Below are positions 16,486 through 26,628 of a stretch of 64,000 nucleotides of DNA, piece after piece. The stretch spans positions 109,784 to 173,783 of the forward strand of contig JAFAEQ010000011.1 of the NCBI GenBank assembly GCA_023423935.1, in the 5' to 3' direction. The notes below the pieces were generated by a model that was given only the letters and a program-made list of their open reading frames with translations, did no database searches and was not told the origin of the DNA. The translations under genes and the position numbers were made by a program. The stretch's first letter is position 1. Each line of letters opens with the position of its first letter. Source of the DNA: Pseudomonadota bacterium. GTDB lineage: Bacteria > Pseudomonadota > Gammaproteobacteria > Steroidobacterales > Steroidobacteraceae.

Positions 16486-16851
16486 ATGTCCCTGATCCTC
16501 ATCGTCGATGATTCGCCAACGGAAGTTCACGTCATGCAGAAGGCGCTGGAGAGCCATGGCTACCAGACCGCGTCTGCAGGCGATGGCGCCGAAGCGATTC
16601 GCAAGGCCAAGGCCATGAAGCCCGACCTGATCTTCATGGATGTCGTGATGCCCGGCGTCAATGGGTTCCAGGCCACGCGCAAGCTGGCATCGGATCCGGA
16701 CACCAAAGAGATCCCCGTGATCATGGTCACGTCGAAGGATCAGGAAACCGATCGCATCTGGGGCATGCGCCAGGGTGCCGTGGACTACCTGGTGAAGCCG
16801 GTGTCCATGGACAAGCTGATCGCGAAGGCTCAGGCCGCGCTGGCGGACTGA
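16486..16851 (+). CDS. pilH: Twitching motility response regulator PilH
   Basis: A 121-residue single receiver domain: LIVDDSPTEVHVMQ, DLIFMDVVMPGVNGFQATRKL with the acceptor Asp, VIMVTSKDQETDRIWG and YLVKPVSMDKL. The WGMRQGA element is typical of PilH. It is the second CheY-like output of the Pil-Chp system, usually linked to pilus retraction or phosphate drainage. ATG 16486 follows GGAGCGAGG; the longer frame to 16447 adds no conserved residues. Confidence 0.93.
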   Translation: MSLILIVDDSPTEVHVMQKALESHGYQTASAGDGAEAIRKAKAMKPDLIFMDVVMPGVNGFQATRKLASDPDTKEIPVIMVTSKDQETDRIWGMRQGAVDYLVKPVSMDKLIAKAQAALAD

Positions 16852-16860
16852 AGCCACAGC

Positions 16861-17451
16861 ATGAACGCGACTGCCTCATCCGCTCCCGTACCGCTTGCGA
16901 ACCTGCGTTCGCTGCGCGACAAGCCGTTCGAGCTACTGCGCGAGCTGGAGCGCCTGGCGCGGCTCGCATCGAGCGGTCAGGGGCGCGACGCCGCCAACGA
17001 GCGCGAATGGGTCGGAGTCGCGTTCCGCATGAGCTCCGAGAATTTTCTGGTAGCCCGCGAAGAGACGCGCGAAGTGCTTGGCTTTCCCGCAGCGGTGACT
17101 CGCGTTCCAGGCGCCAAGGCATGGATCCGTGGCATCGCCAACGTCCGCGGTCAGCTGCTGCCGATCGTCGATCTGCGTGCTTTCCTGGGCGGCGGCGTCA
17201 CGAGCGTCTCGCGCAGCTCGCGCGTGCTGGTGGCCAACCATCGCGAAGTGCCCGCAGGTTTGCTGGTCGATGAGGTTCAGGGTTTTCGTCGCTTCGCCGA
17301 TAACGAGTTCGGCGCGACGGTCCCGCCGACCATCATCCGCTGCGAGCGGTATCTGGCGGGAGCGTTCCGTCGTGGCGCCGATAGCTTCCCGGTGTTCAGT
17401 TTGCGAAGCCTGTTGGAGAGTGCGGAGTTCTTGCAGGCGGCGGCCTCATGA
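16861..17451 (+). CDS. pilI: CheW-like adaptor PilI
   Basis: A 196-residue protein with a CheW domain over about residues 50-190: WVGVAFRMSSENFLV, VTRVPGAKAWIRGIANVRGQLLPIVDL, and VDEVQGFRRF. It couples the receptor PilJ to the kinase ChpA. It starts nine bases after pilH. The first 45 residues are extra to the CheW fold, as in other PilI proteins. Confidence 0.92.
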   Translation: MNATASSAPVPLANLRSLRDKPFELLRELERLARLASSGQGRDAANEREWVGVAFRMSSENFLVAREETREVLGFPAAVTRVPGAKAWIRGIANVRGQLLPIVDLRAFLGGGVTSVSRSSRVLVANHREVPAGLLVDEVQGFRRFADNEFGATVPPTIIRCERYLAGAFRRGADSFPVFSLRSLLESAEFLQAAAS

Positions 17452-17564
17452 GCTGCTCGGATTTCCTATGAAGACGTTCGTGGCTCGGGTCAATCAATTC
17501 ACTTTCGCTGATGCAGCGACGCACGCTCGTGCGTGTGCATCGGCGTCGTCTGCGGGACGTGCAC

Positions 17565-19628
17565 ATGGCCGACACTAACAAGATGTACGGCGTGCGATTC
17601 CTGCCGGCCCTGCTGGGCATCGCGCTCGGCTGCATCGCAGTCGCATTGGGATTGCTGGTGTTCGCCACTCGCAATGACCAGGGTCCGAACCAGGCGCGCG
17701 ACATCAACGAAGTCGTTGCCCTCTCTCAGAAAATTCCCGCTCTTACCGTCGGCGCGCTCGCTGGAAAAAGCGATGCATTCGATGCGCTGGCCAAGTCGCT
17801 CGATCGATACTCCAAGGCCGTCGATGCCGCAGGCCCGCAGGCCAAGGGTTTCGGGCCTTCGATCGAGTTGCAGAAGCTGTCGCAGACGGTGCTCGGCTCG
17901 CGTGAGGCCATCGCAGCCGTACAGAAGGGTGCGACCGATGTTCGCGCGCTGATGCCGCAGCTCCTTCAGTCGCTCGGCAACGTCGCCGGCGCGCTCGGTC
18001 CGAATGGCGTGGAAAGCATGTCGCGGTACATCGAGCGTTTCGAGCTGACCGGGATGCGAGTGCAGCAGGACATGGAAGCGCTGTCGGCGGGCGTCGGCGA
18101 TGCATCGCTCATTGCAAGGCGCCTTGCAGACGGTCTCGATTACATGGGGCAGGTGGTCGGCGGCCTCGGTGGCGAAGACGCCGGGCTGGGTCTCCCGAGG
18201 GTCACCGGCGCCGATGCCGAGGCGCGACTGAAGGCGATGGGGGCGCTGTACTCGCAGTTGAGTGCACAGGTGCGCACCGCCATCACTTCCGCCGAACGCG
18301 TGCGACTCGCCCGCGAGTCCGCGATGGCGATCACTACCAATGCGGACAAGATCTACGAGCATTTCCGGGATCACGTCGGTGTCACGGGTGCCGCGGCCAA
18401 GGCGAGCCAGTCGAACCTGCCGTTCATTCTTCTCGGCGTGGCGGCACTTTCGTTGATCGTGCTTGCCGTGCTGTTCGCCACCGGCGGCAACATCCGTGAG
18501 ACGGTCCAAAGGCAGGCAAGCAAGAACGAGCGCAATCAGGAAGCGATTTTGCGGCTGCTCGATGAGCTGTCGAGCCTGGCCGACGGCGACCTCACGGTGC
18601 AGGCGACCGTGACCGAGGACATTACCGGCGCGATCGCCGACTCGATCAATTACGCAATCGAAGCGCTGCGTGAGCTGGTCGCCACGATCAACGACTCCGC
18701 CATCACGCTCGATGCCTCCGTGCGGCAGACGCAAGGCTCCGCGGGAGCGCTGGCGAAGGCCGCCGTCGCGCAGTCGCGGCAGATTGCGCTGGCATCGGAA
18801 TCGGTTGCGGCAATGGCAGCTTCGACCGAAGAAGTCTCCGGCAATGCCGAGCGTTCGTCGGACGTCGCGCGTCATTCCGTGGATGTCGCCCATAAAGGCG
18901 GCGATGCGGTGCGTCGCACGATCGATGGCATGAACGCGATTCGCGAGACGATTCAGGAAACATCGAAGCGCATCAAGCGCCTCGGCGAAAGCTCGCAGGA
19001 GATCGGCAACATCGTCGAGCTCATCAACGACATCGCCGAGCAGACGAACATCCTCGCGCTCAATGCCTCGATCCAGGCCTCGATGGCCGGCGAAGCCGGT
19101 CGCGGTTTCGCCGTCGTCGCAGACGAGGTGCAGCGCCTGGCGGAGCGCGCCGCGAATGCAACCAAGCAGATCGAAGTGCTGGTCCGCACGATCCAGGCCG
19201 ACACGAACGAAGCCGTGGTCTCGATGGAGCGCAGCACGACGGACGTGGTCGGCGGAGCATTGCTGGCCGAGAACGCCGGCGCCGCGCTCGAAGAAATCGA
19301 GCAGGTCTCCAATCAGATCGCGAGCCTGGTGCAGAACATTTCTGCGAGCGCGCGCCAGCAGGCTTCCGCCGCACAGAACATCGCCCGCAACATGGGTGCA
19401 CTGCGCGAGATCAGCTCGCATACGGCGGAAAACTCGGCAGCCACCTCCAACTCGGTCGGCAAGCTCGCCGAGCTGTCGTCGCAGCTTCGCAAGTCCGTCT
19501 CGGGCTTCCGTCTGCCCGATGCCGCTTCCGGCGGCACAGAGCTTCTGACCGACGCCGGTCGCGCGGCCACGTCGGTTGCACCTGTCATCGCCGCTCAGCC
19601 GCTGCCCAAGAAGAAATCTGTGGCCTGA
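17565..19628 (+). CDS. pilJ: Methyl-accepting chemotaxis protein PilJ
   Basis: A 687-residue transmembrane receptor. TM1 lies at about residues 7-30 (LPALLGIALGCIAVALGLLV) and TM2 at about residues 280-305 (ILLGVAALSLIVLAVLFAT). Between them is a periplasmic helical PilJ domain; after TM2 come a HAMP-like segment and a long signalling coiled coil. The hairpin tip lies near residues 490-530 with IAEQTNILALNASIQ and GEAGRGFAVVADEV. PilJ senses pilus-related input, perhaps PilA tension or surface contact, and feeds ChpA. ATG 17565 after GGGA is preferred to an ATG at 17511. Confidence 0.93.
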   Translation: MADTNKMYGVRFLPALLGIALGCIAVALGLLVFATRNDQGPNQARDINEVVALSQKIPALTVGALAGKSDAFDALAKSLDRYSKAVDAAGPQAKGFGPSIELQKLSQTVLGSREAIAAVQKGATDVRALMPQLLQSLGNVAGALGPNGVESMSRYIERFELTGMRVQQDMEALSAGVGDASLIARRLADGLDYMGQVVGGLGGEDAGLGLPRVTGADAEARLKAMGALYSQLSAQVRTAITSAERVRLARESAMAITTNADKIYEHFRDHVGVTGAAAKASQSNLPFILLGVAALSLIVLAVLFATGGNIRETVQRQASKNERNQEAILRLLDELSSLADGDLTVQATVTEDITGAIADSINYAIEALRELVATINDSAITLDASVRQTQGSAGALAKAAVAQSRQIALASESVAAMAASTEEVSGNAERSSDVARHSVDVAHKGGDAVRRTIDGMNAIRETIQETSKRIKRLGESSQEIGNIVELINDIAEQTNILALNASIQASMAGEAGRGFAVVADEVQRLAERAANATKQIEVLVRTIQADTNEAVVSMERSTTDVVGGALLAENAGAALEEIEQVSNQIASLVQNISASARQQASAAQNIARNMGALREISSHTAENSAATSNSVGKLAELSSQLRKSVSGFRLPDAASGGTELLTDAGRAATSVAPVIAAQPLPKKKSVA

Positions 19629-19771
19629 ACGGCGACGAAGCCCTCAACAGCAGGAATGGACATGATGCCGATAGTGCACGGGGGTCTGCCGCAAAGCGGT
19701 GTGTGTAACGAGTCGCGACACCTCGCGATCGCTACGGCTGCCCATCTTGCCGCTTCAATGAGTGTGGGCTG

Positions 19772-22700
19772 ATGGCCGAGATTTCCTCGCAAACACTGCA
19801 CATTGTCGCGCGCGAGCTCAATACGGAGCTCAATGAGGCGCGGGCCGCGCTTGAGCTGTTCGGCGATCAGCAGGACAACGTCGCGCTGCTGCGTCGATGC
19901 GGCGATCATCTCCACGCAGTGCACGGTGCATTACGCGTTTCCGAGGTGTATGGAGCCGCGCTCCTCGCCGAGGAAATGGGCCAGGTGCTCAAGTACCTCA
20001 TCGAGAACTTTGCCGAGAAGCGCCATCTGGTCGAAGGTCTCGATGCGCTGATGCGCTCGATGGTGCAGCTGCCGACCTATCTCGAGCGTGTGATGAGCGG
20101 CGGGCGCGACATGGCCCTCGTGCTGTTGCCACTGCTGAACGATCTGCGCGCCGTGCGCGGACATGCACTGCTGTCCGAAGGCACGTTGCTGCTGCTGAAT
20201 CTCAGTTCAGATCAGCAGGCGAGCCCGACGCCGGCAGCTCCCGGCGAAGGGGCGCTCACTGTCGCGCAATGGGCGCGCAAGCTGCGTACACGTTTCCAGT
20301 TGGGGCTGCTCGGCTGGATCAAGGGCGAGCGCATCGATCAGAATCTCGAAACGCTCTCGCGTGCTGCTGAGAAGCTCGAGCAGGTCGCCACCACGCAGCC
20401 TGTCTTCCAGTTGTGGTGGGTCGTAGGCGCCGTGCTCGAGGCGCTGCGCGAAGGCGGGCTCGAGGGCAGCGCATCGATCAAGCGTCTGCTCGGACAGGCC
20501 GATCGCGAAATGCGCCGGCTCTATGAACAGGGCGAGTCACGCTATGCGGAAGCGCCTTCGCTCGATCTGCTAAACAATCTTCTCTACTACGTTGCACGCG
20601 CGAAGACGTCCGGTCCGCGTGTCGCGGCCGTACGCGCATCGTTCCGCTTGAACGAACTGTTGCCGGTCGACGATTCGGTCGAACAGGCACGCGAAAGTCT
20701 TTCGGCACCGTCGGTCAAGTTGATGAAGACCGTTGCGGCGGCCATCAAGGAAGACCTGGGCCGGGTGAAAGATGCGCTCGATATTTTCGTGCGTCGTGGT
20801 GGCACTCAGGTCGATGAGCTCGCGCCGCAGCTCGAGCTGCTGAAAAAGATTGCCGATACGCTCGGCGTGCTCGGTCTGGGCGACCTGCGCGACAAGGTGC
20901 AGGGTGAAACCGCGGATCTGCAAGCCATCGTCGTGCAGCAGACGCCGATCAATGAAGGCACGTTGCTGCGCATGGCCTCGACGCTGATCAAGGTCGAAGA
21001 CAGCCTGGATGAACAGCTCGTCGGCATGATCGTGCCCTCGGCAGAGCCGCAGGCGGCTGCCAAACCGGTCGGACCCGACGACATCGAATTTCGCCAGGTC
21101 ACCGAAGCGGTGCTGCGCGAATGCATCGTCAACATGGCGCGCATCAAGGAAGCCGTCGCGCAGTCGATGGACAAGACGCGCGAAGGTCAGAGCATCGATC
21201 AGATTCCGGCGCTGGTGCGAGGCATCCAGGCGGGGCTCACGATGCTCAACAAGACGCGCGCTGCCGAGATCATGGAAGGCATCGATCGCGCACTCTCGCA
21301 GTTCGTGCGCTCGGATGGCCTCACGTTGCCGCCCGAAGCCGTCGATCGCCTCGCCGATGCGATCGTCGCGGTCGAGTACTACATGGAAACGATCCAGGCC
21401 GGACGTGCCGATCCCTGGTACATGCTCGACAACGCGGAAACCTGTCTGCGTTATCTGGCCGATACACAGCCGGTGCCGCGCGACGAGGCCTATGCCTCGG
21501 CCGATCACTCGCACACGATCGTCATCGAGCCGTTGTCGCAAACGGTCGCGGCGCCGACCGAGCACGAACGCACCGCGGTTCTGGATCGCTCAGTCCCGGC
21601 GCCGAAGCCTGCAGTGGCACCGCCCCCCGCACCGCCGCCTGCACCCACGCCTGCAGTCGTGCAGGCGACCGATCGCGAGATCGATCCCGAGTTCCTGGAG
21701 CTCTTCATCGAAGAGGCCAAGGACGAGATCGAGAAGCTCAAGCGGCTCTTCCCACTGTGGGATGAGAATCCGCAGGATCAGGACTCGCTGGTCAACATCC
21801 GACGTTCGTTCCATACGCTGAAGGGCAGCGGTCGGATGGTGGGTGCTCAGCTCATCGGCGAGTTCGCCTGGTCCATCGAGAATCTGCTGAACCGCGTCAT
21901 CAACAAGACGCTCGATCGCACGCCCGACATGATGGCCATGCTGCGCACTGCGGTCGCGGCGGTGCCCGAGCTCGTCGAGCAGCTCGAAACCGGACGAGCG
22001 CCGGCAATCGATGTCGGCCGCATCATGTCGCAGGCCAATGCACTGTCGGGAATGCGTCCGAACATGGCGCCCGCGCCAGCGCCGGCTGCGCCGCCTCCGC
22101 CGAAGCCAGCGGCAGTCGCTACCGAGCCGCCGGTCATCAACGAAGTCGCGCAAAAAAAAACGCTGACGTCTCCGCCGGCCATGGATCCCGTGCTGCACGA
22201 GATCTACGCCAAGGAAACCGCGGGTCATCTCGCCACCATTCGTAAGTTCATTGCGGCGTGCAACGCATCGACGCCGCCGTATCCGGTCACTGAGGATCTC
22301 TACCGTTCCTGCCACACACTGAGCGGTACCGCGAAGACTGCGGGCGCGCGCCAGGGCATCAAAATCGCCGAGCCGCTGAACCGATACATTCGCAAGCTCC
22401 ACGACAATTCCACCGGACTTTCCGCCGAAGGGCTCGAGGTTCTCAAGGATGCGGTGGCCGGCATTCAGCAGGTGGTCGATCACATCAACGAGGACACCGG
22501 GTTCTTCGTGAGTCACGCACGCGTCATCGCGCGGCTGAACGATCTCGAACATGCGCTGGATGCACAGATCTCACGTCTCACCGAAACCATGGACGTGAGC
22601 GCGGACGCCACGCATGCGGTGCCCGTACTCAAAGATCTTCACGAGCCCGAAGCGCCTTCTGCGGAAACCGAACCGACCGTCGAGTCCGAGCCCGTCGTCG

Positions 22701-25700
22701 AAGTGCCGTCGATTGCGGGCGATGACGATGCCCATGCGATCACGAACGTGTTCGATGCCGAGGAATTTCCGTTCCCCGCGACCAGCAGCGAAACGGTCGA
22801 AGTCATCGAGCTGCCTTCGATGGACCCGAGCGATCTGCAGACGCTCGAATGGGCCTACGAAAACATGCCTGCTCAGGAGCCTGCGCAGAGCGACGCAACG
22901 CAGACCGCGGAGTCTTTCGAAGCCGAACTGTCCGCCGAGGCGCCGGCCGCGGAGGGCATAGTCGTCGAGGAGAGCAATCTGCTCGAACAGCTCGACGAAG
23001 CGGCATTCCGCGAAGCGGGTTTCGAAGTGCACGATATCGAGGAGATTGCCGAGACGAATCGTGTGCCGGTGCTCGATGAGGACACCCCGCTCGAGTCGAA
23101 CGATTCCCTTGCGGATGCTGGCATTCTGGTTTCGGAGGACAACCTCGAGGGCAGCGATTCATTCCCACTGCTCGACTCGTCGATCGAAGTGTCCGAGATT
23201 CCGCTCGAGGATGCCGAAGCCGAACTCGACTACTCGACCGACATCCTCGGTGAGGACTCCGCCGATACCGTCAGAAGTGCCGCTGTCGAAGTCGTGCCAC
23301 CGGCTGAGCCTGAAACCCCTGTGGTCCCGCAGACGCACGAACTGCCACCTGTTGAATCGGTGGCGCCGCAGATTGCTCAGTCGCCACCCGTGGTCGATGT
23401 CGCGCCGCCCGTTCCCACGCCTGCGCCCGCACCCGTTGCGAGCGTGACTATCGAGGAAGAAGAGCTGGATGAAGACTTCGACCCCGACGTCGCGGCAATC
23501 TTTTCCGAAGAAGCCTCCGAGCTCCTCGAAACTGCGCAAAGTTCGCTTTCCGCCTGGATTCGCGATCGCGGCAATAAGTCGCTCGTGTTTGAGCTCAAGC
23601 GCGTTCTTCACACGTTGAAAGGCGGCGCTCGCATGGCGGGCATTCGCGCGATGGGCGATCTGAGCCATGAGCTCGAAACGCTCATGGAGCTGGTCGAAGC
23701 GGGCCAGGTAAACGGAGACCAGCCGGTCTTCGACGCGATCCAGGCAAGCATCGACACATTGCATCGCATGCGTGACACCGTCAGCTCGGGTGGACGCTGT
23801 GCACGTCCTCGCGAGCTCATCTCGCGCGTACGCGTGCTCGCCGGACTGGAACAGCCTCCAGAGCAACGGCCAGAGGAACCCGCTGGCCCCGTGATCGCGC
23901 CGCCGCCGGTCGAAGCAGCGCCGCTGGCGCCGCCCGTGGCCGAAGTGAGCGAGCCGATCGTAGAAGAGCACGTCGCCATTGAAGCGGCTGCTCCGCAGAT
24001 TCCCGAAGAGCCCGCGGACATCGAAGTCGAATTCGGCGCCGAGGAATTGATCGGGCAGGCATCAGATGCATCGGTCAATGAATCTGCTGACGTGTCGCAA
24101 GAGCCTCCAGCCGTCGAAGCGGTGGCGCAATCCGAGCCGCGCGAGCCTGCTGTCGAGCCGGAACTCGTTGCCGCACCCGCATTGCCCCCGGGCCGAGAAC
24201 CGCAAGTGCAGGAGCGCCAGGAGTTCGCGCGTGTCGATGCGGAGCTGCTGGACAACCTGCTGAACAACGCCGGTGAAGTGAGCATCTTCCGCTCGCGACT
24301 CGAGCAGCAGATGGGTTCGATCGAGTTCAACCTTGCCGAGCTGGGACGTACGGTCACGCGTCTGAAAGAGCAGCTGCGCAAGCTCGAGCTCGAAACCGAA
24401 GCGCAGATTCTGCATCGCCATCAGGAAGAGCATCCGAATCGCGCGGATTTCGATCCGCTCGAGCTCGATCGCTACTCCACGATTCAGCAGCTCACGCGTG
24501 CGTTCGCCGAAGCGGTGAGCGACGTCGGCAGCATCGAAGGATTGCTGGAGAACCTCACGCGCGAAGGTCAGAACCTGCTGCTGCAGCAGGCACGCGTCGT
24601 GACCGAATTGCAGAACGGACTCATGCGTACACGCATGGTGCCGTTCCAGCGCCATGTGCAGCGTCTTAGCCGGCTCGTGCGCCAGGTGGCGACCGACGTG
24701 GGCAAGCGCGCGGAGCTGGTCGTGACGGGCGCGTCGGGCGAGCTCGATCGTCAGGTGCTCGATCGCATGTTGCCGCCGTTCGAGCACATGCTGCGCAACT
24801 CGATCGTGCATGGCATCGAAACGCCTGAAGAGCGCATCGCGAAAGGCAAGTCGGAGAGCGGCACGATCCGCGTCGGTCTGCATCGTGAAGGTTCGGAAAT
24901 GGTCATCGTCCTCGAGGACGACGGTCGGGGTATCGACGTGAATGCAGTGCGTGAACGCGCGCGCTCACGCGGGCTGCTGCAGCCGGGCCGCGTACTGACC
25001 GACGAGGAAGCCATGCAGCTGATCCTCGAGCCGGGCTTCAGCACGGCCACGACCGTCACGCAGCACGCCGGTCGCGGCGTCGGCATGGATGTCGTCGTCA
25101 ACGAGATCAAGAAGCTTGGCGGCGCGCTTTTCACGGAATCGCAGCCGGGTCAGGGCGTGAAGTTCACGATCCGCCTGCCGTTCACGCTCGCGATTACGCA
25201 AGCGTTGATCGTGCGCACGGGTGAAGAGCTGTATGCCTTGCCGCTGCCTTCGGTCGAAGGCGTTGCGCGGGTGCAGCGTTCCGAGGTCGAGAAGCATCTC
25301 GCCGAGGAGACGCCGACCTTCAGCTACGGCGGTCAGGTGTATCGGTTGCAGCATCTCGGCGCATTCGTCGGCGGTTCTCCTTCGGCGCTGCCGGAAGGCG
25401 ATGTGTCGGTGCCGCTGATCCTGATCAAGGCGGGCGAGCATTCGACGGCCATCGTGCCGGATGAGCTCGTTGGCAGCCGCGAGATGGTGGTGAAGTCGGT
25501 CGGTCCGCAGATCGCGACCATTCGCGGCATCTCCGGTGCCACGATTCTCGGTGACGGACGTATCGTGATCATTCTGGACATGGGTGCCCTGGTGCGCTCC
25601 GAGTGGCGCGGCCGCGGCGATTCGATGCAGGGTCCGCGCGAAGATCGCCGCACATTCGCACTCGTCGTCGACGACTCGATCACTGTGCGTCGCGTGACCC

Positions 25701-26038
25701 AGCGATTGCTCGAGCGCAATGGCATGCGCGTCATGACCGCGAAGGACGGCGTCGATGCCCTGTCGATCCTTCAGGAACATCTGCCCGACATCATCCTGCT
25801 CGACATCGAAATGCCGCGCATGGATGGCTACGAGCTCGCTACGCACGTCCGGGCGGATGCACGGCTCGCCGACATCCCCATCGTGATGATCACCTCCCGC
25901 GTCGGCGAGAAACACCGTGCACGCGCCATCGAGATCGGTGTGAACGATTATCTCGGCAAACCGTACCAGGAGAACCAGCTCCTCGACGCCATCGAACCGC
26001 TGGTCGAAGCGCGGCGCCGACAGAGGAGGACGGGATGA
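19772..26038 (+). CDS. chpA: Hybrid chemotaxis histidine kinase ChpA/PilL
   Basis: A 2088-residue CheA-type kinase of the Pil-Chp system. The first 600 residues hold helical FimL/HPt-like bundles without a clear HTLKG site. Three phosphotransfer domains follow: SFHTLKGSG with His681, SCHTLSGTA with His848 and VLHTLKGGA with His1280. They are separated by Ala/Pro/Glu-rich linkers. The dimerisation and ATPase core starts near residue 1486 (ELLDNLLNNAGEVSIFRSRL), with N box MLRNSIVHGIETPEER and G box EDDGRGID near 1672-1715. A CheW domain and a C-terminal receiver with acceptor Asp2011 end it. It is shorter in HPt number than the Pseudomonas protein. A nine-A tract lies at 22152-22160. Confidence 0.95.
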   Translation: MAEISSQTLHIVARELNTELNEARAALELFGDQQDNVALLRRCGDHLHAVHGALRVSEVYGAALLAEEMGQVLKYLIENFAEKRHLVEGLDALMRSMVQLPTYLERVMSGGRDMALVLLPLLNDLRAVRGHALLSEGTLLLLNLSSDQQASPTPAAPGEGALTVAQWARKLRTRFQLGLLGWIKGERIDQNLETLSRAAEKLEQVATTQPVFQLWWVVGAVLEALREGGLEGSASIKRLLGQADREMRRLYEQGESRYAEAPSLDLLNNLLYYVARAKTSGPRVAAVRASFRLNELLPVDDSVEQARESLSAPSVKLMKTVAAAIKEDLGRVKDALDIFVRRGGTQVDELAPQLELLKKIADTLGVLGLGDLRDKVQGETADLQAIVVQQTPINEGTLLRMASTLIKVEDSLDEQLVGMIVPSAEPQAAAKPVGPDDIEFRQVTEAVLRECIVNMARIKEAVAQSMDKTREGQSIDQIPALVRGIQAGLTMLNKTRAAEIMEGIDRALSQFVRSDGLTLPPEAVDRLADAIVAVEYYMETIQAGRADPWYMLDNAETCLRYLADTQPVPRDEAYASADHSHTIVIEPLSQTVAAPTEHERTAVLDRSVPAPKPAVAPPPAPPPAPTPAVVQATDREIDPEFLELFIEEAKDEIEKLKRLFPLWDENPQDQDSLVNIRRSFHTLKGSGRMVGAQLIGEFAWSIENLLNRVINKTLDRTPDMMAMLRTAVAAVPELVEQLETGRAPAIDVGRIMSQANALSGMRPNMAPAPAPAAPPPPKPAAVATEPPVINEVAQKKTLTSPPAMDPVLHEIYAKETAGHLATIRKFIAACNASTPPYPVTEDLYRSCHTLSGTAKTAGARQGIKIAEPLNRYIRKLHDNSTGLSAEGLEVLKDAVAGIQQVVDHINEDTGFFVSHARVIARLNDLEHALDAQISRLTETMDVSADATHAVPVLKDLHEPEAPSAETEPTVESEPVVEVPSIAGDDDAHAITNVFDAEEFPFPATSSETVEVIELPSMDPSDLQTLEWAYENMPAQEPAQSDATQTAESFEAELSAEAPAAEGIVVEESNLLEQLDEAAFREAGFEVHDIEEIAETNRVPVLDEDTPLESNDSLADAGILVSEDNLEGSDSFPLLDSSIEVSEIPLEDAEAELDYSTDILGEDSADTVRSAAVEVVPPAEPETPVVPQTHELPPVESVAPQIAQSPPVVDVAPPVPTPAPAPVASVTIEEEELDEDFDPDVAAIFSEEASELLETAQSSLSAWIRDRGNKSLVFELKRVLHTLKGGARMAGIRAMGDLSHELETLMELVEAGQVNGDQPVFDAIQASIDTLHRMRDTVSSGGRCARPRELISRVRVLAGLEQPPEQRPEEPAGPVIAPPPVEAAPLAPPVAEVSEPIVEEHVAIEAAAPQIPEEPADIEVEFGAEELIGQASDASVNESADVSQEPPAVEAVAQSEPREPAVEPELVAAPALPPGREPQVQERQEFARVDAELLDNLLNNAGEVSIFRSRLEQQMGSIEFNLAELGRTVTRLKEQLRKLELETEAQILHRHQEEHPNRADFDPLELDRYSTIQQLTRAFAEAVSDVGSIEGLLENLTREGQNLLLQQARVVTELQNGLMRTRMVPFQRHVQRLSRLVRQVATDVGKRAELVVTGASGELDRQVLDRMLPPFEHMLRNSIVHGIETPEERIAKGKSESGTIRVGLHREGSEMVIVLEDDGRGIDVNAVRERARSRGLLQPGRVLTDEEAMQLILEPGFSTATTVTQHAGRGVGMDVVVNEIKKLGGALFTESQPGQGVKFTIRLPFTLAITQALIVRTGEELYALPLPSVEGVARVQRSEVEKHLAEETPTFSYGGQVYRLQHLGAFVGGSPSALPEGDVSVPLILIKAGEHSTAIVPDELVGSREMVVKSVGPQIATIRGISGATILGDGRIVIILDMGALVRSEWRGRGDSMQGPREDRRTFALVVDDSITVRRVTQRLLERNGMRVMTAKDGVDALSILQEHLPDIILLDIEMPRMDGYELATHVRADARLADIPIVMITSRVGEKHRARAIEIGVNDYLGKPYQENQLLDAIEPLVEARRRQRRTG
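22152..22160 (+). other. Nine-adenine tract inside chpA
   Basis: CAA AAA AAA ACG encodes Q-K-K-T in the linker between the first two phosphotransfer domains. An A9 run is out of character with the surrounding GC-rich coding sequence and is a potential slippage site. Loss or gain of one A would truncate ChpA before its kinase core. Confidence 0.85.
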
Positions 26039-26049
26039 GCAAGAAGTTG

Positions 26050-26141
26050 CTAGCCAACGAGGTCTGCTGGTCCGCTAGCCAGACCCGAGCCCATCGTTCC
26101 CTCTTCACTCTGGCTAGCAGACTAGCTGACTAGCCACCTAG
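26050..26141. repeat. Two-armed octamer repeat between chpA and chpC
   Basis: The left arm (26050-26082) contains CTAGCCAA, CGAGGTCTG, CTGGTCCG, CTAGCCAG. The right arm (26110-26141), read inverted, gives CTAGGTGG, CTAGTCAG, CTAGTCTG, CTAGCCAG. The period is 8 and the core is 27 bases. It sits within the pil-chp operon between two genes likely to be co-transcribed. Confidence 0.88.
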
Positions 26142-26154
26142 TAGGCTCATTCCA

Positions 26155-26628
26155 ATGGATTCCGAACTCGCCCACGAACTCTACAGCCTGCTCGTCCCGC
26201 TCGGTCAGGAGCGGTTGATCGTGCCGCGTGCATGCGTGGCGGAAGTGATCACGTGGCAGGCACCGGAGAAGATGGAGGGCACGCCTGCGTGGTATCTCGG
26301 CACGATCCAGTGGAGCGGTCGGCAGGTGCCTGTGATTTCTTTCGAGGCTGCGTGCGGACAGTCGTATCCGCCGCCGGGCACGCGTACGCGCATTGTCATC
26401 TTCACCGCGCTCGGCAGTCACATCACCGGCGGTTATTTCGGTCTGATCACCCAGGGATTTCCGCAACTCGTGCGCGTCAATCCTGATGTCGTGAAAGCCG
26501 ATCCGAGCCGCAGTTTTTCGGATCATGGCCCGGTGCTGTGTCAGGTGCGCATGCTCAATGAATCGCCGCTCATTCCCGATTTCGAATGGCTCGAGAGAAT
26601 GATCAGCGAGGAGACGAGGGCGGCGTAG
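26155..26628 (+). CDS. chpC: CheW-like protein ChpC
   Basis: A 157-residue CheW-domain protein: YSLLVPLGQERLIVPRACVAEV, WYLGTIQWSGRQVPVISFE, and a late LCQVRMLNESPLIPDFEWL. Its position after chpA and its divergence from PilI support ChpC, a second adaptor that may connect other receptors to ChpA. The genes pilK (CheR-like) and chpB (CheB-like), found here in Pseudomonas, are absent. Confidence 0.85.
   Translation: MDSELAHELYSLLVPLGQERLIVPRACVAEVITWQAPEKMEGTPAWYLGTIQWSGRQVPVISFEAACGQSYPPPGTRTRIVIFTALGSHITGGYFGLITQGFPQLVRVNPDVVKADPSRSFSDHGPVLCQVRMLNESPLIPDFEWLERMISEETRAA

Noticed and set aside
17499..19421. 640-codon open frame on the minus strand opposite pilJ
   Set aside because: It mirrors the codon pattern of pilJ, has a His/Arg/Asp-rich composition without domains, and pilJ is clearly the real gene.
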